Origin: Syncephalastrum monosporum B8922
Taxonomy: Eukaryota; Mucoromycota; Mucoromycetes; Mucorales; Syncephalastraceae
Direction: 5' to 3'
DNA: 64,000 bases
NCBI GenBank assembly: GCA_000697355.1
Contig: JNEN01000861.1
Span: 228,389 to 292,388 of the forward strand
Under the pieces are notes generated by a model, which saw only the letters and a program-made list of their open reading frames with translations, was not told where the DNA came from and made no database searches. Each line of letters begins with the position of its first letter. Within the stretch, counting starts at the first letter, position 1. Positions 23,163-35,400 of this stretch are shown piece after piece. The position numbers and the translations under genes were made by a program.

Positions 23163-24101
23163 ATGCCCAAGAGCAAGAGATCCACCGTTGGTAAAGTCGC
23201 TCGAGAATAACTATGCAGCAGTCAACTGAGTGAACTTGGTTCTGTAGTTGCCCTGACTAAGACGGACCGCAAGGGCCAGGACGGTAAAGACAAGCTTATT
23301 GAAGACGTACGTATTGCATCACCACGATCTGCCTTCGATCAACGATCCCTGTTTGTTCCTTCCGTTGACTCACTATGGAATGGCTTATTCTCTAGATCCG
23401 CGAGAGTGCCGACAAATATGACTACATCTGGCTGTTCTCGGTGAAGGATATGCGCAACACATTCTTGAAAGACGTGCGAAACGACTTCAAGAGCACTTCG
23501 CGTATCTTCCTGGGCAAGAACCGGGTGATGGCCAAGGCACTCGGTACCACAGATGAAGAGGAATACAAGCCTGGTGTTTCAAAGATTGCCAACGTAAGTC
23601 AAGAGAGAGTATCAAGGAGGAAGGGTCGAGTCTCACGTACGAATGGATGGGTTAGAAATTGCACAAGGAAGTGGGTCTTCTGTTCACGAACAAGCCTTAC
23701 GATGAGGTCGTCGATTTCTTTGCGAAATATTCACAGCCTGACTATGCTCGGTCAGGCACCGTAGCAACCCAGACTGTGAGCCTCCCCGAGGGCCCTGTCA
23801 AGCGGGGTGTCGATCCAGCGCCGCACAACATGGAGCCTCTGCTCCGCTCTCTGGGTATGCCCACCAGTCTCGTTAACGGCATCGTCACCCTGCCTATCCC
23901 GTACACCATCTGCAAAGAAGGCGACACTCTTACCACAAACCAAGCACATCTCCTGGTAATAACCACCTTACAAATTCTAAAACTACTCCGCTCATCCGTT
24001 GCTTTTTCTAGAAACTGTTTTACTACCAACTCGCAGAATTCCGTGTCGATCTGCTCTCTTGCTACCATAATGGCGAAGTCAAGGTACTCAAGGACGAGTA
24101 A
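23163..24101 (+). CDS. MRT4: Ribosome assembly factor MRT4
   Basis: Exons 23163..23190, 23248..23306, 23396..23593, 23656..23955 and 24012..24101 encode 224 residues. The protein starts MPKSKRSTVVALTKT, and contains SADKYDYIWLFSVKDMRN, GKNRVMAKALG and the GLLFTNKPYDEV segment. It ends with the MRT4-specific PHNMEPLLRSLGMPTSLVNGIV and FRVDLLSC. It is a nucleolar paralogue of the stalk protein P0 that binds pre-60S rRNA and is exchanged for P0 late in maturation. It lacks the acidic P0 C-terminal peptide, which separates it from uL10. Confidence 0.95.
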
Positions 24102-24439
24102 TTCATATTATATACACCTACACACCGATTGAAAAAAGGGGTCTACATCTGTATCACAAAAAATAAAGGACATCATGGCATCAGCATCATTTTTCAAAAA
24201 GGAGACGTCTGTGCTGAATCGGTCTTGTGTGCGCAGTGTACAGGAGTAACCGGGTGGAATGGGGGGTTGTTAAGGCAAGAAAGTGAAAGAAAACGAGAGC
24301 GCGCGCGAAGGTTCCAGTATGGGAAAGTTCGTGCCGACCGTGATATGCTATACTTGTGCGTCTGTTCGGACAATGGGTTTTATCTGGGAAGTTAGATGTC
24401 CTCTCTCTTAGGGGCGAGGATCCGCGTGGCAGGGAAGCG

Positions 24440-25073
24440 ATGGCGGACGACCCTGTCGATTGGTCTCTAGTAACAGAACAGATGGAGGTACTCTGAGAGC
24501 AGGGGGGGGGGAAAGGGGGAAGTGCTAAAAAGACGAGGCTCATAACCATGTTAAAGATGCCACGTTATCCTCCCCAGCTCCTTACGCAGCCCGAGCTCAA
24601 GGCTGAACCCGGCGAGGGATCATTGGAGGTAGAGTGCTGACGTTGTGGTCCGGGCAGGCTTACAGCGCATGCTCTTTACCCACGACTTTGCCGATCGCCA
24701 GGCCTCCCCATTTCCCTCTCCCTTTCTTTCCCCAATTCTCGGAGCAGAATGCCCATATCCAAATCATGAATATGTATTTTCTTCTTCGACTAGGGGTCAT
24801 CTGCAGTGGATTGACATTAAGAAAAAGGGTGCCGCACGTAGTAGCATCATGCAGAAGGGCACGGTTTCTTTCTTTTTCCTGTGCGCTGATCCCTACATAA
24901 GTGTCACCTTATGTTTGACGTTTTCGTCAGTCTCTTGTGTTATGAAACCAAAACTTTCTTTTCGTCATTGTGACACGAAAATAGGTACGAGCATGTTGGG
25001 TGCAGTGCTTTTACAAGTATGCGCGCTTGCGCTCCGTTCATTATTCTCGGACGCATGCTCTTTTTCGGATTAG
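24440..25073 (+). CDS. Small uncharacterised protein (tentative gene model)
   Basis: Three segments join in frame: 24440..24487 (MADDPVDWSLVTEQME), 24578..24628 (LLTQPELKAEPGEGSLE) and 24666..25073, each boundary with GT and AG. The first two exons and RMLFTHDFADRQ look like real protein; the rest of the third segment may include an intron or non-coding sequence, so the 3' end is uncertain. An internal ATG at 24548 could give an alternative shorter start. I do not recognise a family. The model ends within 4 bp of the stop codon of the gene on the opposite strand. Confidence 0.4.
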
Positions 25074-25462
25074 TTCAGCTTTGTCAGCTTCTTAATATAG
25101 GCAAGTAGCTGATAGCTGACATGTCTGCACAGAGAAAGCGTCAGCAAATGCTAATAACGGTGGTAGTAAAGGTACAATGGGTGTCAGTACACTCTGCAGT
25201 TCGAGCCGATCGATCCCGCAGTTTGCGTGCTGCCGATCAAACTGATGCGTTGAGAGAAGGAAGGCGACAAAGCAATCGTACATCTCGATGAAGAGAAAAA
25301 GGAACAAAGAAACGTTATACTGACTCTTGGTCCATGAATGTATTCACCTTCCCCATGTCTAGGCATCTTTCGCAGCCCCTTGTTGACCGGGGTCTGATGT
25401 GCAGCCAAATTTTGGACGGTTGCATTTTCACCAGGTTGATTGACAAAGCAAATGGGAATTTT
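25070..25462 (-). CDS. Small uncharacterised gene, 5' exon not identified
   Basis: Three exons with clean splice sites and matching phase: 25462..25325, 25283..25191 and 25108..25070. The first encodes KIPICFVNQPGENATVQN and GLRKMPRHGEGEYIHGPR, the second MYDCFVAFLLSTHQFDRQ and HANCGIDRLELQS, the last LLAYIKKLTKLN and stop. A stop codon immediately precedes the first acceptor, so a start exon must lie further upstream; I could not place it. The paired cysteines could suggest a small mitochondrial CHCH-like protein, but the spacing is not a clear twin Cx9C. One intron is only 41 nt. Confidence 0.5.
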
Positions 25463-27249
25463 CTGAAAAGGTTAAGGCTTCCCTCCGAAATGTAAAGATG
25501 AACAATGGCGCCATGAATGACGAGCGCTGCTTGAAGTTACATCGCACGATCGTGACGTGCTGATCTCAACAGGTGCTGACTTTCCAAAAGCAATGCAAAT
25601 CCACTTTGTACCATATGCATGTAGCCTTGTCATTGACAGCTTAATTTCAAATGAATGCATCTCGCTATGCATGCATACGCAGGGCACCATTCAGGGTGAT
25701 GAGGGAAAAAATTTTTTTGTATTGTACTCCAAAAGGGTCCTTCTACACATATGTCGACCCACAAATAAAGCTCTATGGTGCCTTTCTCTTTTGTGTCCCT
25801 TTTGAGTGTGAGGAGCCAAGACTATCTCGATGGGAGTACTCCAGCACGAAAGGGAACCTGTATCCCGTGTGTTGTTGCAAAATGCATGCGCACGTTTGAA
25901 GGGAAATTCCACGTTTCGTTCAAGTTTGCAAGCGAAAGGAGCAGCGAGAATGACCTTGTTTGTGCAAGCACACGCAAAGGGATTGTTACCTTTCGTCGAC
26001 CACGCAAACAGGTGGTACAGGAGGGGATAAGCGTAGGTAGGGCAGACGGGTGCGCGGGTGAAAGAAGGAAGAGGGCAAGTGGTGAAGGAGAAAATATTTA
26101 ACATTCTAAAGGTAGAAGGCATGGGTGAAATACAAGGAATGGCGTGTGTGGAAAATGCGCGGATTGACAACCAAAGTGCGCGTAGTCCATGAATGGTTGT
26201 ACAAGAAGTGACGGTAACACAAATATAAGAGGTCGTTAAAGAGGAACATATGCATTGCATGCATATACGCGTGTCCTACCTGGAACCAACCCGCTGGACA
26301 CGAATGACATATAAATATGTATATATAGCACATACTGATCAGCGTTGTCCTTTCCCTACTTGAACAATATATACCACGATATCATCGTCACATTTTTATA
26401 ATGGGAGCTATATGTGACTTTGGCCAAATAGAAATAGAAAAATAGAAAGAGAGAAAAACGAGAGAGAGGGGGTGGGAGCAGCAGCTGAAGAGGGAGGAGG
26501 GGCAGAAAAGAACAAGTAAGGAGCAAACGCGCGTATAGTAAGTTACAATTCTGAAATCATTCGCGCTACGGGGTAGGAGGGTGGAGTTCCCCGGATCCAT
26601 TATGTACTTGTGCGAATTAAAGTGCCATGAAAAGTAAAAGACAGTGTCAATGCATCATATGCATTTGTGACACGGGTACATATGCGAGCACTTATTGTGG
26701 GGCATGGTGTTATTACCCTCTTATCAACAAATATAGAAGGTGATGCTTCAAGGAGATGATCCTTGGATGGGATGAAAGGGGATTGGGGGAGAAAGAAAGC
26801 GGTATAACATGGAGGGGAGCTCGAAATATTAATAGGGGACTTTGGTTAGTCTCGGATCGATCGTCTAGTAAAGTATATACGGTATAGATTAAAGTTCATC
26901 GGTTAAGGCTATTGCCAAAAGAAAAGGCGCATACTGTCTGTGATATTCTCGATTTTCAGTTTCCCCGTCGGAAGTTTCAGCTTCGACCGTTCTGCCTGTC
27001 ATATTGCATAATGCGTATTTCTTTTTTGTTCTTACGCCTCCTATCTATTGACAGGTGTTTCTAACAACGTGCGCGGATAATATATACAGGGTGTACTCAG
27101 GAGACAAAGGGTCCTCTGATTTATATAAAAGCAGATCACTGTCTTTCTGCACGGTTATTACTCATCGCTTTCTTCTCTGCTTTCCTTACTGACTTACATC
27201 TGCATTCTTTCTTCTCTACATTCACTCCCTGCTCTTTACTTTCGTAAAC
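25463..27249. other. Intergenic region, about 1.8 kb
   Basis: Contains promoters for the flanking genes. Several frames of 70-190 codons occur on both strands, but they have no domain-like composition and overlap one another. No RNA gene or repeat was recognised. Confidence 0.5.
27120..27130 (+). promoter_or_regulatory. TATA box of the Myb/SANT gene
   Basis: TTTATATAAAA lies about 120 bp before the ATG at 27250 and is followed by a pyrimidine-rich leader. Confidence 0.55.
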
Positions 27250-27984
27250 ATGGATATCAAAAATTTGCTTTGCACTCGCGCCCACGACGATGACACTATC
27301 CTTATTGACGAGTTCCCAAAGTCACCTATTTCCGTCGAGCCGACTTCGTCGTGCTGGTCCACCTATTCTGCTTCGTCAGCCTCGACGAGCAACAGTCCGT
27401 CTTCGTGCTATTCATCGCTTCCAAGCACACCTTCCTCGCCTACTACACCCACTGTCGCCGCACCGATGCGTCCTGTTCTTCGTCAACCGACGCCGCACCA
27501 CCATCACTCTGTGCAGCATCACCATCCGTATGCCCGACCTAGTTCTGCTAGCACCAACGGCAGCACTGGAAGTAACGGCAGCAGCAGAGTCACTTCTTCC
27601 GCAACAGGGAGCTCACGTCACACCACCCAAACGCGCACACCCTGGACAGCGGAGGAAGATTATTTGCTGCAGCAAGGTTATGCTCAGGGGCTCTCATGGG
27701 CCATGATCTCAGCAACCTATCTGCCACACCGTTCTCGCGGATGCTGCTGGGGCCGCTTCAAGACGCTCCAGACCAAGGCACTCGAGCAACGCGAATGGAC
27801 CAATACCGAGGAGCGAATGCTTATTCTCGCTATCAAGAAGCACTCGCACTTGTTCAATGAGGCATGGAAGTCTGTTGCTCAAGATATGGGTGATCGGTCT
27901 TGGAAAGAATGTGAATTCCGCTCGGCAAAAATTACCAGCATGATCCGCAAGAAGCAAAACCCCAGCAGCGCCAAGCACCTTTAA
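27250..27984 (+). CDS. Myb/SANT-type DNA-binding protein
   Basis: An intronless gene of 244 codons, unusual among these neighbours. Residues 1-125 are Ser/Thr/Pro/His-rich and probably disordered. Two SANT/Myb-like repeats follow: TPWTAEEDYLLQQGYAQGLS (about 130-174) and REWTNTEERMLILAIKKH (about 181-232), each with the regularly spaced Trp or aromatic residues. It is likely a nuclear transcription factor. A strong TATA element, a long untranslated 3' region and the lack of introns suggest a regulated, rapidly expressed gene. No closer assignment is possible. Confidence 0.8.
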   Translation: MDIKNLLCTRAHDDDTILIDEFPKSPISVEPTSSCWSTYSASSASTSNSPSSCYSSLPSTPSSPTTPTVAAPMRPVLRQPTPHHHHSVQHHHPYARPSSASTNGSTGSNGSSRVTSSATGSSRHTTQTRTPWTAEEDYLLQQGYAQGLSWAMISATYLPHRSRGCCWGRFKTLQTKALEQREWTNTEERMLILAIKKHSHLFNEAWKSVAQDMGDRSWKECEFRSAKITSMIRKKQNPSSAKHL

Positions 27985-29476
27985 AGCTTCCAACAACGAT
28001 CCTTTCAACCTCAAAAAAATGCAAACACTAAAGACACCACCGACACCAATTCGTTCACCTGACACAACCGATTCATCTGGCGTAATACGTACACCACACC
28101 CACCACACCCACATATCGAGTAAATACAGCAACCTGGGCCATCGTCTACTATTCCTTTTGTTTCTCGCCGATGACCTGTAGACCAGGTCTCGGCTAGAGC
28201 TGCCTACTATTATCTCACGTTTATAATCGCCCACAATCGCTACATAACCACCACACATCACATTCTATTGTTGACACGCGCCATTTCCTGAATCGTCTCT
28301 TGACACTATTCGATCCCCTCATACTCCTCTTTATCTTTACCTCCTCCTCGTATCCCTCTTATTACACCACCCTCACTATACACATGCGCACCTTCCTCCC
28401 TCTGACTTATTTATCCTCCACGCACTCCTCTGCCACGTATATATATTATGCTCCTTTGCTGTGAAAATGTATTTAGTTATCGTCATATAACCTATGCGTT
28501 CTTATGTTCGTTTGTAAACAAAGAGTTATTTTCTTCTGTCAAACTATAATCCTCTTTTACCTTGCAGCAATTTATGTATGTGCCGCGATCTAACCATTCT
28601 TGGTCATCCACAAGACTGAGGACAGAAATGGTACGTGGGACAGTTACTCATGCATTAAAATTTGTGTTTGAAGGTATCTCCCACTTTCTTCAAGGGGAAA
28701 GAACTGCTATGGACAATCTTTTATAAAATTGGCTCAGCAGTGCGTGGATGCCTCGTGCACAATCAAATATGACAACTGTCAACTAGATTATTTTTAAGCG
28801 CTTATTCTTCATAAGTTACAGTTTCTATAGTTTCTATACTGCCGAGGGAAAATCTTTGAGTCTCTGGTTTTCGTAAGCATGCTTTTATTTTTATTAAAGA
28901 TGCCCAGCATGCGTGCCTTCGTTTTTGGATTACATAGCTTTGAGTATCGCATAGGTAGGAAGGGTATCTATGATACGGTCTGGATTAATCAAATTTCATC
29001 TGCCATTGATACATATGCCGAATACTGCATGACAGAATCGGTCTTTGCAATCAGCTGATGAACCTCTGTATTATCCTATGGACACATATAGAACGATATT
29101 ATATGACATGATATAGTATGGTATGCATGACATATGTGCCACCATCAGACATCAAACCAAGTTTCCGGGAATACTTCTTCCTTTGTTTCATATTCAGTTC
29201 CGCACATGTTTCACGACTTTGGACTCCTGGCGTTACAAATTGCAAGCTCGTCATGTCCATCCAAAGCGAAATGGAGCAATGCCTACGTAGAGAATGCTCC
29301 ATTGAACATTCCATAAAGTGTGCTGATTGAGGAGTGAGCGGCGTTCTGATACGGGAATGAAATGGCCCAAAACAAAGTAGAGTGAAACATAATGCACAAA
29401 CAAGCCCTGTCATTGAGCTGTTTGTTTCTTTTTTTCTTTCGCTTGATATACTCGACTCTGGCTGGATCATGCAGCT
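27985..29476. other. Intergenic region, about 1.5 kb
   Basis: A long downstream region after the Myb gene, CT-rich at first (28250-28450) and then AT-rich. It holds the promoter of the receptor kinase gene. No gene seen on either strand. Confidence 0.5.
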
Positions 29477-32400
29477 ATGCTCGCCTTATTCCCATTACTC
29501 GTGTCTATTGTAGCCATCATCACAACACCAACAAACACCGCTTATCGTGCAGAAGCCCAGGCTCCTGTTATACCGATCTGTTCACCCAATAATCGTACGC
29601 ACAGCGCGCCCGTCTTTGCGATCATATCCCATGATTCAATCATCGCTACTTACTTCCACAATCCCGAACAAGCTGCTCGCGATACAGCTGCCATACTCAA
29701 TGTCCAAATCGAGTGGGACCGTCATGTCAACAACTCAGTTTCCACCATGGTGGACAACATTTATAGTGCTGTCCAAAATGTATGAAAAGGCTTCTGCGAC
29801 CTGTATGGATAGATCTATTCACAGTCCTCTCTCCTTTAACCTAGGGTGTTGACGGAATCATTACAACTATACCAAATGCCGAAGTAGCCGATGCTGCTCG
29901 GTATGCGAACCAGCAAGGTGTGCCCGTCATTGTATTCAATTCTGGCCTTGAGTTTGCGGCTGAAATAGGCCTCAATCGTGTCCTTCAGAATGACACCGAG
30001 GCCGGCATGATCCTTGGCCAGGAGCTACGATTGCGCAACTACTCGAATCCCTTGGCCGTGCAGCTTACGAGCAGTATTGACAACGTGGTCTACAATCTGC
30101 GGATGAATGGAATTTCTGACGCTCTGGGTGTGGAGGGTATACAACGCCTTGCTCTGTGGAACTACAACAATACCAATCAAGCCATCGAACAAGTGGAAAG
30201 TGCGCTCCTTGAAGGCAATTACGACTCCGTCATTTCGCTCGGCGGCACGGTATGTGCATTTGTCTTCAGTTATCAGATATAGACTGATGCTTCCATTCAC
30301 ATGTAGGTTGCGGTGGATATTGTATCATCGGCTGTGCTGGATATTATTCACAAGAAGCCGGGCGCACGTATGGGTACTGGACTTTTTGACCTTGGGTCCT
30401 TGAACATGAGCAACCTATTCTACTTCCATGAAGATACCTTTGCCATCTCGCAACTACCTTATTATCAATCCGCTATACCCGTCTTCCTCCTGTATATTCG
30501 GGTAAAGTACCGCCATTCCATCAAAGTATGATCTATTCACTCATGTCTGTTTGACTTTGATTGGCAGTATACAACTGGAAACGACCCGTTCATCAATCAG
30601 ACAATACCCACAGGTCCCAACCTCGTCACAAACTCCACTTTAAATGAAGCATTGGAAGCAGAGCGAGCTACGTTACTGCCGTTACAAGAGATTAGCGCAA
30701 GTGTCGGCGCTATTATTCCCAATGTCAATGGTGACACATACGAGGCCTCGCTTCTCGCAGGCATGTATGATCTAGCCCAGAAACTCAACTGGTCTATCGT
30801 CAAGGCAGACGAGGATCGTTTGACAGGTCCGTTCTTTATTATACTCCCATGTAAACTGTAAGCTGATGGAGCCCAAATATAGACAACGCGAGTTCATACA
30901 TCGATTATCTCCAGAGCTTTTCGGACCAGGGCGTACGCGGAATTATGGTGCAATCGAGCGATCCTTATGTTGCCGCGTATGCCCAGCAAATAAATATGGG
31001 AACGGGGACTCCTATATCCATGATTGGCTCTTTCTATGAGCCGCTTGATGTGAACCAGACTTTGTATGTCCAGTTGCAAAGAGAAACCACGACGCTAACT
31101 AAGATGTTTGCAGGACGTTTACGAATAACATTGTCTTGGATCGAAGGTCACTCGCATATTCTGTGGCAACCGAGCTGGTCGCAAACGATGTGATTAATCC
31201 CGTATGCATTGGTGAATCCAACGCTTGGGCGACAGGCGAGATCTGCTCGTTGGTGTGGCAATATTACCAGCAATTGACCCCAAACGCGTCAGCGTTGCCT
31301 CCTGAGACATTTTTCTTGCAAAATATCAACTCATCATCTTTTTCAACCATGGAGACCGACTTTCAGTCGATGATGCAATCCTTGCAAAGCTATGGGTATA
31401 ATCCGAAACTGCTCATTACCTTTTCCGAGCACGTGTTCAGCGCGATCAACTATGTAAGATCATACACAAGACCATCTATTGCGTAAATCTGACTTGTATT
31501 GAAGCGTATGTTGCGAGGCCTCATGAGCTCCGACATCCACTTGTATACGTCCTCTGACATGTTTGACCAGTATCAAGCTTACCTTGATGGCCGCGTGGCC
31601 AAAATGTGGTAGGTTGCAGAAAGTTGATTCAGAATGACGCATTCCAGCCCGCTTATGAGCTTCACTTAGGCACCTCAATGTTTTCTCATACGGATTTCTG
31701 GGTACACTCGATCTCTTACTTGCGAAAACCGTCGGTCATCGGCCATGGAGCTTTATGCAGTTAGGAGCACCGCTCATTGAGGACGTATGTCCAGCTGGAC
31801 AATATTATTTTGAGCTTGGAAGCACACCTTATTGCTTTGATGAACAGCAAGACATGACGGCGCTCTCGATTCAGTGTGAGCCCTGCCCCATCAACACATA
31901 CAACAACAAGCCCAACAGTGGTTCGTGCGAGGAGTGTCCTCATGGCACATACTCCCAAGGTGGAGCTACGGAATGTCTTTCCTGTGACGCGCCCGACTCA
32001 AACAGTACATTGTGTGCGGCCTACAAGGAGGAACGAAGCGATTACCAACGGCATCTATATTTATCCATATTTCTACCCATTGGGTTTATAATCCTTGGAG
32101 CCGTGATCGCTCTCTGTACATGGTGCTATATCCGCCACCGACGAAAGGATCAAGAGACGCTTGCCCACAACAGCTGGCTGCTATCACGCGCTGAGCTTTT
32201 ACGACCCTCAGTGAACCATTGGTCGTCCCTTCCTGATACTCCCTCTTCCGTGGTCGCTCTCAGTAGTATCCCTGATCAGATGAAGCCGCTTAACAACGGC
32301 GAGAGATCTCCTGCGGCGGCAGCGGGTTGTAGCAGCGGTCGACTGAACTTGAGGGAGAGGGAGAAAATACCGGATTCTGGGGAGACCCAACAACAACAAA

Positions 32401-35400
32401 TGAGTCGACGTCGGCGTCCATTTTCATCCATCCCGGAGGAGAGCCCTATCGAACCGGCGGTACACCCATTCGACTACAGTACGCGTCCGCTGCCTCCGCT
32501 TCCTCCGCTGCCGATGACACTCGAGGTACCGTCTATTCACAAGAGCACGTCGTACGAGCGTGAAGGGCCCGATTATTTTAGCATCAATGCAGCAGGCACC
32601 GCCGTCGACGAAAAGTCTGATAGCGTGCTCTATCACCCTCCAGGCGAAGATCGACTTGCACTGGAGCGAGCAGTGGGTTTTCAGTAAGTAATACATTATA
32701 CCAGTTGTACAGAAGCGTTGACACGTACCATGTATAGTCGTAACCTGCCCGTCATGGTCAAACAAATAGGATTCCGTCGTATCCATGTTGACATGAATAA
32801 GCTGCGCGAAATCGGTTTGATGAAGATGGCGCGGCACTCCAATTTAATCGAATTTATTGGTTTATGCATTGACGCACAGGGCACGTTCCTCGTTGAAGGT
32901 ACGTGATTAAATGACGTGATCTTGCAGCAAGTAGCTTACATTTTTGTGCGCAACAGAATATTGCAGCAAAGGATCTTTATCCGACGTACTGAAGAACCCA
33001 GACATTGAGCTTGCATGGATTTTCCGTTTTTCGCTTATCAACGATCTTATAGAAGGTATACTAGGAACACGGAAAAGACGCATTATCTTATATACACATC
33101 ATAGGCCTGCAATTCTTGCACCGATCAAAATTTTTGTATCATGGATGTCTCACCTCGCATGCATGCATGATCACAGGCCGGTGGGAGCTCAAGATTAGCG
33201 ACTATGACCTTGGAGCAGTACGGGACAGCCAATACGACCCCGCAATTCTAGCTGCAATCGAGCAGCAACAAGAGATCGTGCGCGTCATTCCTTCTAAACA
33301 AAAGCTGCTTTGGCTTGCGCCCGAGTCGTGCTACAAGCTCTTGCCGAATGTGTGGTGTACACGCCCGAGCAAGCGTGCTGATATCTACAGGTAAGTGGAG
33401 ATCTGGCTCCAATCAATCGCCACCTGACGTGATCTTGCAGTCTGGGCGTCATCCTCGGTGAAATTGTGAGCCGACAACCGCCTTGGTTCGGTCATGTACA
33501 GGAAGATGCGGACTCTTTCTTTGAACGCATTCAAGGGGACCCTACACTGGTCCCTGTGCCTGCCATTCCCGCCCAAGATGAGTATTCGGCCAAGGTATCC
33601 GATATTGCCCAGCACTGCACCCGACGCGAAGCGCTTCAACGACCATCCATTGCGTCGGTACGCAGCCGTATCAAATTGATTGATACACATCTGGCCGGCT
33701 CAGACAATGTCGTCGACAATTTGGCAAGCTTACTGGAAAAATATGCCAATGACATGGAGATGCTAGTGCGACGCCGCACAGCCAATTTGCAACAGCGGAC
33801 GCAAGAGCTGGAGGAGGAGCGAACGAGGGCAGAGAAGCTGATGGTGGACCTCAAAGCTGCAAAGGAAGCAGCTGAGGCAGCGGCGGCTTCTAAACAGGCA
33901 TTCCTAGCCAACATGTCACACGGTAAGCTCTGATTATCCCTATTAGCCTCCTACCGACCAGTTTTTACTTAATTCACTCAACATCACACTATATACAATA
34001 GAAATTCGGACACCCATGAATGCTGTTATCGGCATGTCACGTATCTTGATGGAGTCCAACTTGCCGGTAGATCTTCATGATTGTGCGGAAACCATTGAAT
34101 CATCTGGTAAGTAAACTATAAACGAGGGGAACATATCATAACTTCAAGTGCATTGTAGGCAATCATCTTATGGCCATTATTGATGATATCCTGGACTACA
34201 CCAAAATTGAATCCGGCAAGCTCCAGCTCGAGCACCGACCTATGGATCTGGTACGTGAAGCTAATAGAATACGCTCTTTCAAGGTCCTCACCTCTCTTTC
34301 CTGTAATATACAGACATATGTGGTGGAGAGTGCTTTAAAACTCGTGTCTCCCAACTTCATGGACAAAGACATGGTCCTTTGGTACAATATTGATCCAGAT
34401 GTACATGTCTCAGTTTATGGCGACGTGGTGCGTCTTCGACAGGTGCTTCTTAACCTGTAAGTTGCCCACTTAATATGTACCATGATGACTCATCTACTCG
34501 TTCAAGGCTCTCCAATGCACTCAAGTTCACAGCAAAAGGTTACGTCGTGGTGCATATTGGACGCGTAACGGAATCTACGCCGGAGTGCCCCCCAACGTAT
34601 GAATCAGTTGAAGAACAAGCGGTCAAGGATAACGATACACGGCAAGGGCATACTGGCTTTGAACATGAAGAGGAGCTACAGATCAGCGTCACGGATACTG
34701 GTATTGGTATACCTAAGGACAAGGCCGACAAACTATTCCAGACCTTCTCGCAAGTAGATGCCTCTACGACACGTAACTTTGGCGGTACCGGTCTAGGTCT
34801 TGCCATTAGCAGGAGGCTGTCGCGCATGATGGGTGGTGATATGGTAAGTCAATGCTGCAAGGGAGTGGAGTTATGGATATGCTGACAAGCTTTGTCTCGT
34901 GTAGTGGGTACTCTCGGAGGAAAACAAGGGCTCATCGTTCATCTTCCGCGTGCGTCTCGAGCAATTGCCTGAATCGCAAACGTACAGCGAAGCAAACCGT
35001 CTTCCGGAGTTACATCCAAATGGCTACGTGCTTGTAATTGCTGAGAACGAGTACAGTCAAATGGCCTGGCAAGATGTCCTACAGAGTGCAGGCATATCTG
35101 ATGTGCGTACGATGACATTTGCGGATGCCGAGACCTATCTGAAGGACAACCACGATAAGCTAGGACTGCTTGTCATTGACGAGGATCTTCAAACCCTAGA
35201 TCCTGATAGCCCCGCGTCTGGTAACAGCTTTGCCGTTCTCAAACACTTGGCGAATATTATGCCTGAGCGCTTGGATAGTAAACCTGTCCTGTGTGTCCGT
35301 GATATGAGAGCCCGCAATGACAGACAGGGCGATTCGCTTCAGGAAGACCACCTGTATGATCCTAGTAGCAGCATGGGTAGTGGCGGCGGTCGTCACCGAA

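Noticed and set aside
25691..26260. 189-codon minus-strand frame
   Set aside because: No domain character, high Cys/His/Thr by chance, overlapping plus-strand frames of similar quality.
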